Shown here piece after piece: positions 17,185 through 25,510 of a DNA stretch of 64,000 nucleotides; within the stretch, counting starts at the first letter, position 1; each line of letters starts with the position of its first letter. Made by a program: the position numbers and the translations under genes. The notes under the pieces are model-generated. The model did no database searches. It was given only the letters and a program-made list of their open reading frames with translations, and was not told the origin of the DNA. The stretch comes from Sediminispirochaeta smaragdinae DSM 11293 (GTDB lineage Bacteria > Spirochaetota > Spirochaetia > DSM-16054 > Sediminispirochaetaceae), in the NCBI RefSeq assembly GCF_000143985.1, contig NC_014364.1, positions 1,426,001 to 1,490,000 of the forward strand, in the 5' to 3' direction.

Positions 17185-17841
17185 ATGTTCTTTGAAGATA
17201 TTTCCGTATTGCATCAGATCCTCCGCCTTGGAAAAGCATTTCTTATCAATCTCTCTTTCTTACCAATAGTTTTGCTTATCGGTCTTATACTGGGTTCTGT
17301 TATTGCCGTTGTTCGGTATTATAAGATACGTATTCTGTCTCAGTTTTTCTCCCTTCTTGTCGAGATCATCAGGGGAGCCCCTTTCTTGCTTCTGGTATAT
17401 GCAACGTTTTTTATTCTTCCCAATATCGGGATTTCCCTTTCTCCTTTTGGAACGGGCGTTTGTGTATTGTCTTTCACGTCATCCGCCTTTATGTCCGAAA
17501 TTTTCCTGAGTGGACTTCGCAGCATTGATACCGGGCAGTATTTTGCCGCTGATTCGATTGGCATGAATTTTTTTCAGAAAATGACGTTGATCATTTTTCC
17601 GCAGATGATCAAATTAACGTTGCCTTCGATCGTTGGTCAGGTGATTATGACGATAAAGGATACTTCCATCGTATCACTTGTCGGACTTGCCGAGGTGGTG
17701 AGAACATCACGACAGATGTCTTTGCTGACGCAAAACTCTTTTCTCGCATTTCTGATCGTGGGCGGGTATTTTTTTGTTATCTGTTATCCGTTGATTCTCG
17801 TTTCTAAAAATCTGGAACGGCGTCTTAGTACTCGCCACTAG
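17185..17841 (+). CDS. Polar amino-acid ABC permease 2
   Basis: 218 residues, same family and topology as the preceding gene (EIIRGAPFLLLVYATFFILP; EAA region TSSAFMSEIFLSGLRSIDTGQYFAADSIGM). It starts 3 bases after the previous stop (ATG 17185) and is followed 15 bases later by the alanine racemase gene. Confidence 0.93.
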   Translation: MFFEDISVLHQILRLGKAFLINLSFLPIVLLIGLILGSVIAVVRYYKIRILSQFFSLLVEIIRGAPFLLLVYATFFILPNIGISLSPFGTGVCVLSFTSSAFMSEIFLSGLRSIDTGQYFAADSIGMNFFQKMTLIIFPQMIKLTLPSIVGQVIMTIKDTSIVSLVGLAEVVRTSRQMSLLTQNSFLAFLIVGGYFFVICYPLILVSKNLERRLSTRH

Positions 17842-17856
17842 TTTGAGGTTACTTTT

Positions 17857-18972
17857 ATGCGTCCTACAAAGGCCCGTATCGATTTAGATCTGTATCGTCA
17901 TAATATTCGAGTCATTTCGAAGAAAACCGGCGGCAGGAAGATCTGTCTGGTGGTCAAAGCAAATGCATACGGCCACGGCTCCGTAAAGATGGCAAAGGTC
18001 GGTATTGAGGCCGGTGCACAGGCTCTTGGTGTTGCTACCGTGGATGAGGCTCTTGAGCTTCGGGAGGCCGGAATTGCGGCACCTATCTTTCTATTTACGG
18101 TAGCCGACGTTTCCGAGGTCCCCCAGCTCGTTAGATTTGACATTATTCCCTTTGTCTCCGATTTGGCATACATCAAACAGATTGAACGAGAAGCCCAAAA
18201 CCAGGAAAAAGTGGCTATGGTCCATCTCAAGGTTGATACCGGTATGGGACGGCTGGGTTGTCGACCCGAAGAAGCTTTGTCTCTGGCAAGCTTTGTCGGT
18301 AATAGTAAAAACCTTATGATGGGAGGGCTCTGTACGCATTTTTCCCTTTCGGATATCTCTGATCGTGCTTATACGCTTTTACAGATTAATAGGCTTAACC
18401 TACTTGTAGATACTCTTCGGTCCCAGCATATCCCTTATGGGCTTGTGCATGCTGCGAACACCGGTGCGATTATTCAGTATCCGGAGGCTTATTACGACAT
18501 GGTAAGGCCTGGTCTGGGTATCTTTGGGTATCCTCCCGATCTTATCCATATGGGGAGGGATAGAGCAGATCTTAGACCGGTTCTGTCCATGGAGACAAAG
18601 ATCGGACTCATTAAGACAATAAAAAAGGGTGAGAGTGTCTCCTATGGGAGAACATTTGTTGCTGAGAACGATACGCATATCGGTGTCGTAGCGGCCGGTT
18701 TCTGCGATGGCTACCCAAGAAGTCTCTCAAATAAAGGATTTGTCACAATCAAGGGAAAACACTATCCGGTTATCGGAATGGTCTGCATGGATCAATTAAT
18801 CGTTGATCTTGGTCGGGATCTGCAGGTAGACCCGGACGATACAGTGGTCTTACTGGGCCATGGCCGTAATGAACCGACAATGGTCGACCTTACCCAGAGG
18901 GGTAATATCATCGTTAATGAAGTTATTTGTCGAATTCCTGCAAGAGTTCCCAAGGTCTACATCAATGAATAA
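17857..18972 (+). CDS. alr: Alanine racemase
   Basis: 371 residues. PLP lysine is Lys34 in VVKANAYGHG; the opposing catalytic tyrosine is in VSYGRTF; GMVCMDQLIVDL and the NEVICRIPARVPKVY terminus complete the fold-type-III pattern. Full-length and apparently functional. Its place after an amino-acid importer and before an aminotransferase suggests use in catabolism, converting D- to L-alanine or the reverse as amino donor or product, rather than only cell-wall supply. An Alr-related racemase of other amino acids cannot be excluded. Confidence 0.93.
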   Translation: MRPTKARIDLDLYRHNIRVISKKTGGRKICLVVKANAYGHGSVKMAKVGIEAGAQALGVATVDEALELREAGIAAPIFLFTVADVSEVPQLVRFDIIPFVSDLAYIKQIEREAQNQEKVAMVHLKVDTGMGRLGCRPEEALSLASFVGNSKNLMMGGLCTHFSLSDISDRAYTLLQINRLNLLVDTLRSQHIPYGLVHAANTGAIIQYPEAYYDMVRPGLGIFGYPPDLIHMGRDRADLRPVLSMETKIGLIKTIKKGESVSYGRTFVAENDTHIGVVAAGFCDGYPRSLSNKGFVTIKGKHYPVIGMVCMDQLIVDLGRDLQVDPDDTVVLLGHGRNEPTMVDLTQRGNIIVNEVICRIPARVPKVYINE

Positions 18973-19017
18973 ATCTTGCAGCACATATTACCACAACTAT
19001 TCGCAGAGGAGAATACT

Positions 19018-20202
19018 ATGGGCAATCATCAGCAGATGAGATTTGGAAGCAAAAAACTACACTGGCTTGTTCCCGACGCTTTTGGTTTTATCCGTGAGAT
19101 GAAACTGAAGCCTCCAAGAAACTTTGATACGTTTATCGACCTCTCCATCGGCGCCCCGAACCGGGCGACACCAAAAAACATTCTTGATCAATTTGTTCAG
19201 GATGTTTATGTAGAGAAATATCACACCTACCCACCCCAATTCGGGGCAATGGAATTATGTGAAGCCGTCGCAGCGTGGTATGAGAAACGCTTTGCCGTTC
19301 GTATTGATCCCCGGACCGAGGTATTAATTACCGTGGGAATCAAAGAAGCGATCTTCAATGCATTTCACGCATTGCTCAACCCCGGTGAGGTTCTTGTCAT
19401 TCCGGATCCCGGTTATCCGACCTATTTCGAGGCGGGGGATTTTTGCGGTGCCAAGTTGATCACCTATAACAGTAACGCAGACGAGGCTGCTGTTTTGCAG
19501 GAGATCGAGGCAATTGCCGAACTCCATCATCCAAGTTATGTCGTCGTCAATTATCCTTCAAATCCGACGGGTCGACTGGTCGGCATTAGCTTTTATGAAC
19601 AACTTTCCCGGCTTGCTTCTCGTTACGATTTTGCAATCATGAGCGACCTGGCCTATTCGGAGATAGCTTTCGATGATAGGCGTGCTACAAGTTATCTTAC
19701 AGGAAACAACGGAACCTCCATGGCCTTGGAGTTCTTTGCCTTTTCAAAGACATACAACATGGCGGGATGGCGAGTCGGCGCGATTGTTGCCCAAAAAGAG
19801 ATCCTCGATGCCGTGAAACTCTACAAATCAAAGATCGATTCGAATGTGTTCTATCCTATACAGCTTGCCGCCGCGACGGCACTAAAGAGTATGGATGAGA
19901 CATTTTATCAGGAACTTTCATCGATGTATCAAAAGAGACGTGACATTTTGTGTGCGGGATTGTCTGCATGTGGACTCCGTTTTACGAAACCGGAGGGTGC
20001 CATGTATGTCTGGGTGGAGGTCCCTGCCGGCATGAATGCCTGGGATTTTATCCAGGCGCTATATGATGATTACGGCTTTGTGGGAGTTCCCGGCACGGCG
20101 TATGGAAAGAACGGTGGAGGATATATCCGCTTAGGCCTTGTCCAGGAAGAAGCGGTACTGGAAGAGGTTGCTAAGCGTCTCGGATCGGGAAATTTCGCAT
20201 AG
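19018..20202 (+). CDS. PLP-dependent class I/II aminotransferase
   Basis: 394 residues from ATG 19018, preceded by GAGGAG; the in-frame upstream ATG at 18976 has no ribosome-binding site. Fold-type-I motifs are DPGYPTYFEAG, NYPSNPTGR, SDLAYSEIAFD, FSKTYNMAGWRVG (PLP lysine in SKT) and YIRLGLV. The closest general groups are alanine/aspartate and LL-diaminopimelate aminotransferases; substrate undetermined. It is last in the ABC-alr operon and is followed by a hairpin terminator. Together with Alr it could move an amino group from the imported compound to pyruvate. Confidence 0.9.
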   Translation: MGNHQQMRFGSKKLHWLVPDAFGFIREMKLKPPRNFDTFIDLSIGAPNRATPKNILDQFVQDVYVEKYHTYPPQFGAMELCEAVAAWYEKRFAVRIDPRTEVLITVGIKEAIFNAFHALLNPGEVLVIPDPGYPTYFEAGDFCGAKLITYNSNADEAAVLQEIEAIAELHHPSYVVVNYPSNPTGRLVGISFYEQLSRLASRYDFAIMSDLAYSEIAFDDRRATSYLTGNNGTSMALEFFAFSKTYNMAGWRVGAIVAQKEILDAVKLYKSKIDSNVFYPIQLAAATALKSMDETFYQELSSMYQKRRDILCAGLSACGLRFTKPEGAMYVWVEVPAGMNAWDFIQALYDDYGFVGVPGTAYGKNGGGYIRLGLVQEEAVLEEVAKRLGSGNFA

Positions 20203-20247
20203 GCTTCGTTTACGCGGTCGGCGAAGATATCAGCATGTTTTTCGAAT

Positions 20248-20280
20248 AAGCGGCCGTGGATTAGCTCCATGGCCGCTTTC
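20248..20280 (+). terminator. Terminator of the ABC-alr-aminotransferase operon
   Basis: AAGCGGCCGTGG pairs with CCATGGCCGCTT (11 of 12 with one G-U in RNA), seven-base loop, followed by a short pyrimidine run. It lies 46 bases after the aminotransferase stop. Confidence 0.65.
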
Positions 20281-20375
20281 TCTACTCATGGAATGGTGGT
20301 AAACCGACACCTGCGGCTTGCCAAAAGCGCAAATATGATTACCATAAGCAAAACCCTCTGTAAGGAGAGCAGCGT

Positions 20376-21395
20376 ATGTCAAAGCCGGCAGGGAAGGTGA
20401 AAAAGTACATTATCAACGTTCTTAACGGGATGGCTCTCGGGCTTTTTGCAAGCCTCATCATCGGGCTCATCTTGAAACAGATAGGTACCTATGCGGGATG
20501 GAGCCTGCTTGCCCGCTTCGGACAGATTGCTCAGTACATGATGGGCCCGGCCATCGGCGCCGGTGTTGCATCATCGGTCGGGGCAGGGCCTCTCGGTATC
20601 TTCGCGTCGATTATTACCGGAGCCGTGGGAGCCGGGAGTGTCACCTTTTCCGATACCGGTGCGCTTCTTCATATTGGTGAGCCGGTAGGCGCACTCCTGG
20701 CCGCCTTGGTGGGAGCCGAGTTCAGTAAGCTTGTCCAGGACCGGACAAAGCTCAATATCATTCTGGTGCCCGCCGGTACCATCATCGTCGGTTCCCTTAC
20801 CGGTGCTTTTCTTGCTCCCTGGGTTGCCAAGCTTATGGGTGCCATAGGCGCCTTTATTAATCTGCTTACCACCCTCTATCCCTTACCTATGGGGATCCTC
20901 GTCGCAACGACCATGGGTATCATCCTGACCCTACCCATATCGAGTGCGGCCATCGCAATCAGCTTGGGTCTATCCGGGCTTGCCGCCGGGGCTAGTACCA
21001 TCGGCTGCAGCTGTCAAATGATCGGGTTTGCGGTGATAAGCTTTCGGGAAAATCGCTGGGGAGGTTTGATCAGCCAGGGGCTGGGAACCAGCATGATCCA
21101 GATCCCCAATATCGTCCGAAATCCCAGGGTGTGGATTCCGCCGATTATTGCCAGCGCCATCTTGGGACCCGTTGGAACGGTTCTTTTTCATATGGAAAAC
21201 AACCGCATCGGAGCAGGCATGGGAACCAGCGGCCTTGTAGGTCAATTTGCAACGATCGAGACCATGGGCCTCAAGGCAATTCCTCAGATCCTTTTGCTGC
21301 ATTTCATTCTTCCCGCCCTTATTTCGCTGGGGATCAGTGAATGGATGCGACGTAAGGGGTGGATTGCCGAAGGCGATATGGATCTCAGAGTATAG
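20376..21395 (+). CDS. Orphan PTS EIIC-like membrane protein
   Basis: 339 residues, about nine to ten membrane segments, Gly/Ala-rich, matching the PTS_EIIC_2 type of EIIC-like proteins (MMGPAIGAGVASSVGAGPLGIFASI, GEPVGALLAALVGAEFSKLV, GLAAGASTIGCSCQMIGFAV). No EIIA or EIIB domain or gene is nearby, so phosphoenolpyruvate-dependent uptake is not demonstrated; these orphans may work as facilitators or depend on remote EII parts. AAGGAGAGC precedes ATG 20376. The ywbE gene follows 11 bases later. Confidence 0.75.
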   Translation: MSKPAGKVKKYIINVLNGMALGLFASLIIGLILKQIGTYAGWSLLARFGQIAQYMMGPAIGAGVASSVGAGPLGIFASIITGAVGAGSVTFSDTGALLHIGEPVGALLAALVGAEFSKLVQDRTKLNIILVPAGTIIVGSLTGAFLAPWVAKLMGAIGAFINLLTTLYPLPMGILVATTMGIILTLPISSAAIAISLGLSGLAAGASTIGCSCQMIGFAVISFRENRWGGLISQGLGTSMIQIPNIVRNPRVWIPPIIASAILGPVGTVLFHMENNRIGAGMGTSGLVGQFATIETMGLKAIPQILLLHFILPALISLGISEWMRRKGWIAEGDMDLRV

Positions 21396-21406
21396 AGGAG
21401 GATACG

Positions 21407-21613
21407 ATGAACGACGGTCGCTATCGTAAAAATATCAAACCCGGCATGGAGGTCGCCATCGTTCTGAAAAAGGACCAGCGAAGTGGGGCTCTGACCGAGG
21501 GGAGAGTGGATCGGCTTCTGACGAAATCCGACTTTCATCCACATGGCATCAAGGTAATGCTTGAGGATGGGCAGGTGGGAAGGGTAAAGCAGATCTTCAA
21601 ATCGGAAGAATAA
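21407..21613 (+). CDS. ywbE: YwbE-family small protein
   Basis: 68 residues from ATG 21407, preceded by GAGGAGG; the longer frame to 21359 lies within the EIIC gene. The sequence RYRKNIKPGMEVAIVLKKDQ, then LTEGRVDRLLTKSDFHPHGIKVMLEDGQVGRV, is the YwbE family (small basic beta protein, KOW/SH3-like appearance). Function is not established. Probably co-transcribed with the EIIC gene. Confidence 0.88.
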   Translation: MNDGRYRKNIKPGMEVAIVLKKDQRSGALTEGRVDRLLTKSDFHPHGIKVMLEDGQVGRVKQIFKSEE

Positions 21614-21649
21614 GTTGTACTTGAAGATGAGCTACCTTACAATAAGGAA

Positions 21650-23449
21650 ATGAGTCAACATCGCAGCAAAGGTGGGTCAATTAAAAGCCGATTTATCGTA
21701 ATTGTGCTTTTTTCCCTCTTGCCTTTTCTTCTTGCCGTGGGATCCTCTACCTATGTTGTGTATCTGCTTTCCGCAGATTACCTTCAGACCCAGATGAAGA
21801 GCTCTACTCGGACGCTCCATAATCTGATCGGCTCGCTTTTGAGAAATAGCGTGCGCTCTTATCTTCGTTCAAAGGTGGAAGTCGGTGTCGATATCGTCAA
21901 AGAGGCGCTTCGCGAACAGGGATTGGCTGACCTTCCCGAAGAGGAGTGGCCGGTCTCCCTCCCTCCGGAGCTTGAAGAGCGACTGGTAAACTCGCTTTTA
22001 TCCTTCCATGTCGGAGAGTCCGGTTACTATTACGGTATTCGTAGTGATGGTACCGTCTTTTTTCATCCCGATCCCAAAATTGCAGGTAGTAATCAGCGTG
22101 AGAGAGAACCGGTGAAAGAACAGCTCTTGCTTCGTAACGGCTATCTTGAATATCGATGGCGTAATAGCGATGAAGAGGAACCGAAAAATAAAGCACTCTA
22201 TATGGCATACATCCCCGAGCTCGACTGGATACTTTCGGCCACCAGCTATCGGGAAGAATTTGTGCATATCATAGATTTGGCAGCCTTACGCCGTACCATC
22301 AACTCTGTATTGATCGGTAAAGGCGGGTATTCCTATGTTATCGACAGGGCCGGGACCTTTATCGCCCACCCCTACCTCTACGGGAAGGACGCGCGAGGAT
22401 ACATGCCCGCCGATGAATTTAGCTCGATTCTTCAACGTTTTTATGCGGAAGGAGAAGGGATTGCCAGCTACTATTGGCGCACTCCATCCGGAAATAAACG
22501 GCGCCTGAAGATCGTAAATTTTAAGTATATCCCGGATTTCGACTGGATTGTTGCGACGGCCTTTTACTGGGACGAGATCGGCAGGCCCATCCACCGTATC
22601 GTTTTCTTTAACCTGCTTATGGCCTTTCTCTCCTCTGTCGTCCTTTTTGCCCTTGTATACCGGGCAAACACCTCAATCGGGCGCCATCTTATTCGTATAA
22701 GCGAGGCCCTTGAACGGGCTTCTGCCGGAGATCTCTCATCAAGAAGTGCCGAGGGAGGACCAAGGGAGATTCGGGAGCTTTCAAAAAACGTTAATCGTTT
22801 TCTTGAAGAGTTGGAGAACAAGACCGGTTCCCTTGCCGCAAGCCTGGAAGAAAAAGAGCGCCTCCTCCAGGAGATCCAGCATCGTGTAAAGAATAATCTT
22901 CAGATGATCCTCAGCCTTATCAATCTGCAAAGAAACGGAGTTCTGACGGAAGAGGCCGTAAACGCCCTTGAGAAAACACACCGGAGGATAACCGGAATGG
23001 CCATGGTATATGATCATCTTTCCCGTACGAGGGAGCAGATGATCGGAGATCGTCTTTCTGTTCGAAATTTTCTGGAGGAATATATTGCGCAAATTGTTTC
23101 CTCTCACAACAGCGTCAGTTGCAACGTTGTCAATCGTATTGATGCCGTGATGTTTTCGAGGGACCTTTCCATTTATTGCGGAATGCTTGTAAATGAGCTG
23201 ATTTCGGCCGCAATAGATTCCAAGGCTATCGGAGGGCAATCGGTCCTTATCGATACGGAGCTGTGCGACGAGGGGGAAAATGTGCGGCTTACAATAAAAA
23301 CCGACAGTGCCGCCTTTGCCGAAGGGGATCTTCCTGAAGAAGAGTTGGTTGACGTCCTTTCTCAGCAAATCCACGGAACGGTACACCGAGAGGTTTTTGA
23401 CGGGGGATCACGCTTTGAGATCAGATTTCCCGTGGGAAAGGCGGTATGA
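21650..23449 (+). CDS. Membrane sensor protein with HisKA_2 domain and degenerate ATPase domain
   Basis: 599 residues. TM1 is about residues 14-38; two tandem cache-like extracytoplasmic modules follow (FHVGESGYYYGIRSDGTVFFHPDP and GKGGYSYVIDRAGTFIAHPYLYGKD), then TM2 (about 320-340), HAMP and coiled coil. The HisKA_2 motif LLQEIQHRVKNNLQMILSLINLQ has an intact His near residue 411. The catalytic domain is odd: the N-box reads NELISAAIDS, with Ala where HisKA_2 kinases have the Mg-chelating Asn, and the DxGxG and SLGL glycine boxes are absent (TDSAAFAEG, then EEELVDVLSQQIHG). It is likely unable to bind ATP normally. Ligands of cache domains include small acids and amines. It overlaps the cupin gene by four bases. 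Confidence 0.82.
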   Translation: MSQHRSKGGSIKSRFIVIVLFSLLPFLLAVGSSTYVVYLLSADYLQTQMKSSTRTLHNLIGSLLRNSVRSYLRSKVEVGVDIVKEALREQGLADLPEEEWPVSLPPELEERLVNSLLSFHVGESGYYYGIRSDGTVFFHPDPKIAGSNQREREPVKEQLLLRNGYLEYRWRNSDEEEPKNKALYMAYIPELDWILSATSYREEFVHIIDLAALRRTINSVLIGKGGYSYVIDRAGTFIAHPYLYGKDARGYMPADEFSSILQRFYAEGEGIASYYWRTPSGNKRRLKIVNFKYIPDFDWIVATAFYWDEIGRPIHRIVFFNLLMAFLSSVVLFALVYRANTSIGRHLIRISEALERASAGDLSSRSAEGGPREIRELSKNVNRFLEELENKTGSLAASLEEKERLLQEIQHRVKNNLQMILSLINLQRNGVLTEEAVNALEKTHRRITGMAMVYDHLSRTREQMIGDRLSVRNFLEEYIAQIVSSHNSVSCNVVNRIDAVMFSRDLSIYCGMLVNELISAAIDSKAIGGQSVLIDTELCDEGENVRLTIKTDSAAFAEGDLPEEELVDVLSQQIHGTVHREVFDGGSRFEIRFPVGKAV

Positions 23450-23982
23450 TACATGAGGAGGGACGGGTGGAAGCGATCGTGAAGCGACTCATTGATATAC
23501 TGGGACTTGAGCCCCTTCCTGTAGAGGGAGGGTATTTCAGGCAAAGCTACCGATCGAAGGCGGCGCTTACGGGCGGGCGTCCCGCAGCAACTGCCATCTA
23601 TTTTCTTCTTACCGCTCCCGACGGCTTTTCGGCACTACACCGTCTGGATGCAGATGAACTATTTCACTTTTATCTTGGAGATACGGTGGAAAGCCTCTTC
23701 CTTTACCCCGACGGCAGGATGGAACACATGGAATTGGGGCAGGATATTCTTTCCGGCCAGAAGCTCCAGGCCCTCTGCCCGGCGGGAACGTGGCAAGGCC
23801 ATCGGATCAAACCGGGGGGGACCTGGGCCTTGATCGGTTCCACAATGGCTCCCGGTTTTTCGTCGGACTGTTTTACGGGAGGCGAACGGACGGCACTTAT
23901 GGATAGCTATCCCGAAGCCTCGGGACTAATAGCAGAGCTTACCCGACCGGGAAGTGATGGAGCCATGCCCGAAGGGTATTGA
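23446..23982 (+). CDS. DUF985 (cupin_5) family protein
   Basis: 178 residues whose start overlaps the sensor gene stop (ATGA). Family features: LGLEPLPVEGGYFRQSYRS, AIYFLLTAPDGFSALHRLDADELFHFYLGD (cupin metal-binding His/Glu set) and CPAGTWQGHRI, then GSTMAPGFSSDCF. DUF985 proteins are single-domain cupins of unclear function, some related to epimerases or sugar-nucleotide binders. Translational coupling to the sensor suggests a shared role. Confidence 0.87.
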   Translation: MIHEEGRVEAIVKRLIDILGLEPLPVEGGYFRQSYRSKAALTGGRPAATAIYFLLTAPDGFSALHRLDADELFHFYLGDTVESLFLYPDGRMEHMELGQDILSGQKLQALCPAGTWQGHRIKPGGTWALIGSTMAPGFSSDCFTGGERTALMDSYPEASGLIAELTRPGSDGAMPEGY

Positions 23983-24019
23983 TGGAACGGCTTGGACGCG
24001 ATAGGCTTGAAAACGGAGG

Positions 24020-24313
24020 TTGCCTATCACCAGTTTGGAACGACAATTTCTCTATTCGGTTTTTCGCCTGATTGAACATATCAATCGACAGGAGCTGCGA
24101 AACAGCAGCAAACACCTCATCCGAAACTATATCGAAGAGTCGGGCGAGATTTCTCTTGCCGGCAGGGGACGGGAAGCCGTGGAACGTTATACCAACACCA
24201 TGCTGCCTTCCCTTCAGCGGCTGCGGGAAAAGGCGAAGGTTGCCCCGCTTGAGCCCCTGGACCATCTTACCCTTCAGCTGGAGTGGGCCGCACGCCAGGC
24301 CGAAAAAGCGTGA
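24020..24313 (+). CDS. Small helical hypothetical protein
   Basis: Up to 97 residues. The start is unclear: TTG 24020 abuts GGAGG, and TTG 24035 gives the cleaner N-terminus SLERQFLYSV. The protein is helical and charged (FRLIEHINRQELRNSSKHLIRNYIE; MLPSLQRLREKAKVAPLEPLDHL). No family recognised. It sits between the cupin and nagA genes on the same strand. Confidence 0.5.
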   Translation: MPITSLERQFLYSVFRLIEHINRQELRNSSKHLIRNYIEESGEISLAGRGREAVERYTNTMLPSLQRLREKAKVAPLEPLDHLTLQLEWAARQAEKA

Positions 24314-24334
24314 CGACATAAGGAACAGCGAAAG

Positions 24335-25510
24335 ATGAAAAGAATCTGGTTGACCGGCGGGACCATCCTGACCGGTTATATGAAGATGGATGCGTGCAGC
24401 CTTATGATAGAGGGGGAGCGAATCGGCGATGTCGTCACCGATCGCCGCTTTGCAGCGAAATCGATCGGGGATGATGATGTGGTCGTCCCCCTTCACGGGG
24501 CCTATGTAAGCCCCGGCTTTATCGATAGTCATATTCATGGTTTCGGCGGATTCGGTGTGGACGACTGTAGCGTCGAGTCGATCCTTGGTATGTCCCGGGC
24601 CCTCGTTTCCCATGGGGTGACAGGCTTTTGCCCTACCGTCTATACCGGAGAACGTCGGACCATGGAGAGCTCCCTTGCCGCTTGCGCCGATGCCATGGGG
24701 CGAGAGGAGGGGGCGAGGATTCTCGGCATCCACATGGAGGGGCCCTTTATCTCTCCCAAGCGGGTCGGGGCACAATCGGCCGACGGAGTAGCCGCAGTGG
24801 ACCTCGCCCTTATGGAGCGTCTCTGGCACGTCGCAGGTAAGAAAATAGTCACCATGACCGTGGCCCCCGAACTCAAAGGGATGCGGGAACTTGCCCTCTG
24901 GTGTATGAAGCGGGAGATCACCCTGCAGGCAGGCCACACCGATGCCGATTATGAACAGATGCTCGAAGGAATGCAGGCAGGCATACTCCACTCCACCCAT
25001 TTTTTCAACGCCATGAGCAGGCTTCACCATCGCAACCCCGGAGCGGTGGGAACCATCATGATCCATCCCGAAATATCGTGTGAGATTATCGCCGACGGCC
25101 ATCATGTTCATCCCGGACTGATAAAACTCCTCTTACGCGACAAGCCTGTCAGCAAGGTCGTTCTTGTTACCGATGCCCTTGCCCTCGCCGGGACCGGCAA
25201 GTCCGAGGGCAGGGCCAACGGTATGAAAATTTCCGACATCGACGGTGTTTTCCGCCTCGAGGACGGGACCATTGCCGGGAGTTCCCTGACCATGCTGAAG
25301 GGGATCGCCAACCTCACCGAATGGGGCGTACCTCTGGAGCATGCGGTCCAGATGGCGGGGAGTAATCCTGCCCGCATCTTCGGCTTTTCCCGCAGGGGGC
25401 TTCTCATTCCCAGTTACCAAGCCGATATCGCCGTTTTTGACCACAACTTTCGTCCCCTGATGACCTTCATCGGAGGGGAGCTTGCGTTCAAAGCGGATGA
25501 GATCACATGA
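24335..25510 (+). CDS. nagA: N-acetylglucosamine-6-phosphate deacetylase
   Basis: 391 residues. An amidohydrolase with PGFIDSHIHGFGGFGVDD (HxH metal ligands), GIHMEGPFISPKRVGAQ (Glu ligand), QAGHTDADYEQM, HFFNAMSRLHHRNPG, IIADGHHVHPGLIKL and VTDALALAG (catalytic Asp). It releases acetate from GlcNAc-6-phosphate in the cytoplasm and so feeds amino-sugar breakdown and cell-wall recycling. It overlaps the YesM-type kinase by four bases, tying amino-sugar use to that two-component pair and the convergent carbohydrate ABC importer. Confidence 0.95.
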   Translation: MKRIWLTGGTILTGYMKMDACSLMIEGERIGDVVTDRRFAAKSIGDDDVVVPLHGAYVSPGFIDSHIHGFGGFGVDDCSVESILGMSRALVSHGVTGFCPTVYTGERRTMESSLAACADAMGREEGARILGIHMEGPFISPKRVGAQSADGVAAVDLALMERLWHVAGKKIVTMTVAPELKGMRELALWCMKREITLQAGHTDADYEQMLEGMQAGILHSTHFFNAMSRLHHRNPGAVGTIMIHPEISCEIIADGHHVHPGLIKLLLRDKPVSKVVLVTDALALAGTGKSEGRANGMKISDIDGVFRLEDGTIAGSSLTMLKGIANLTEWGVPLEHAVQMAGSNPARIFGFSRRGLLIPSYQADIAVFDHNFRPLMTFIGGELAFKADEIT

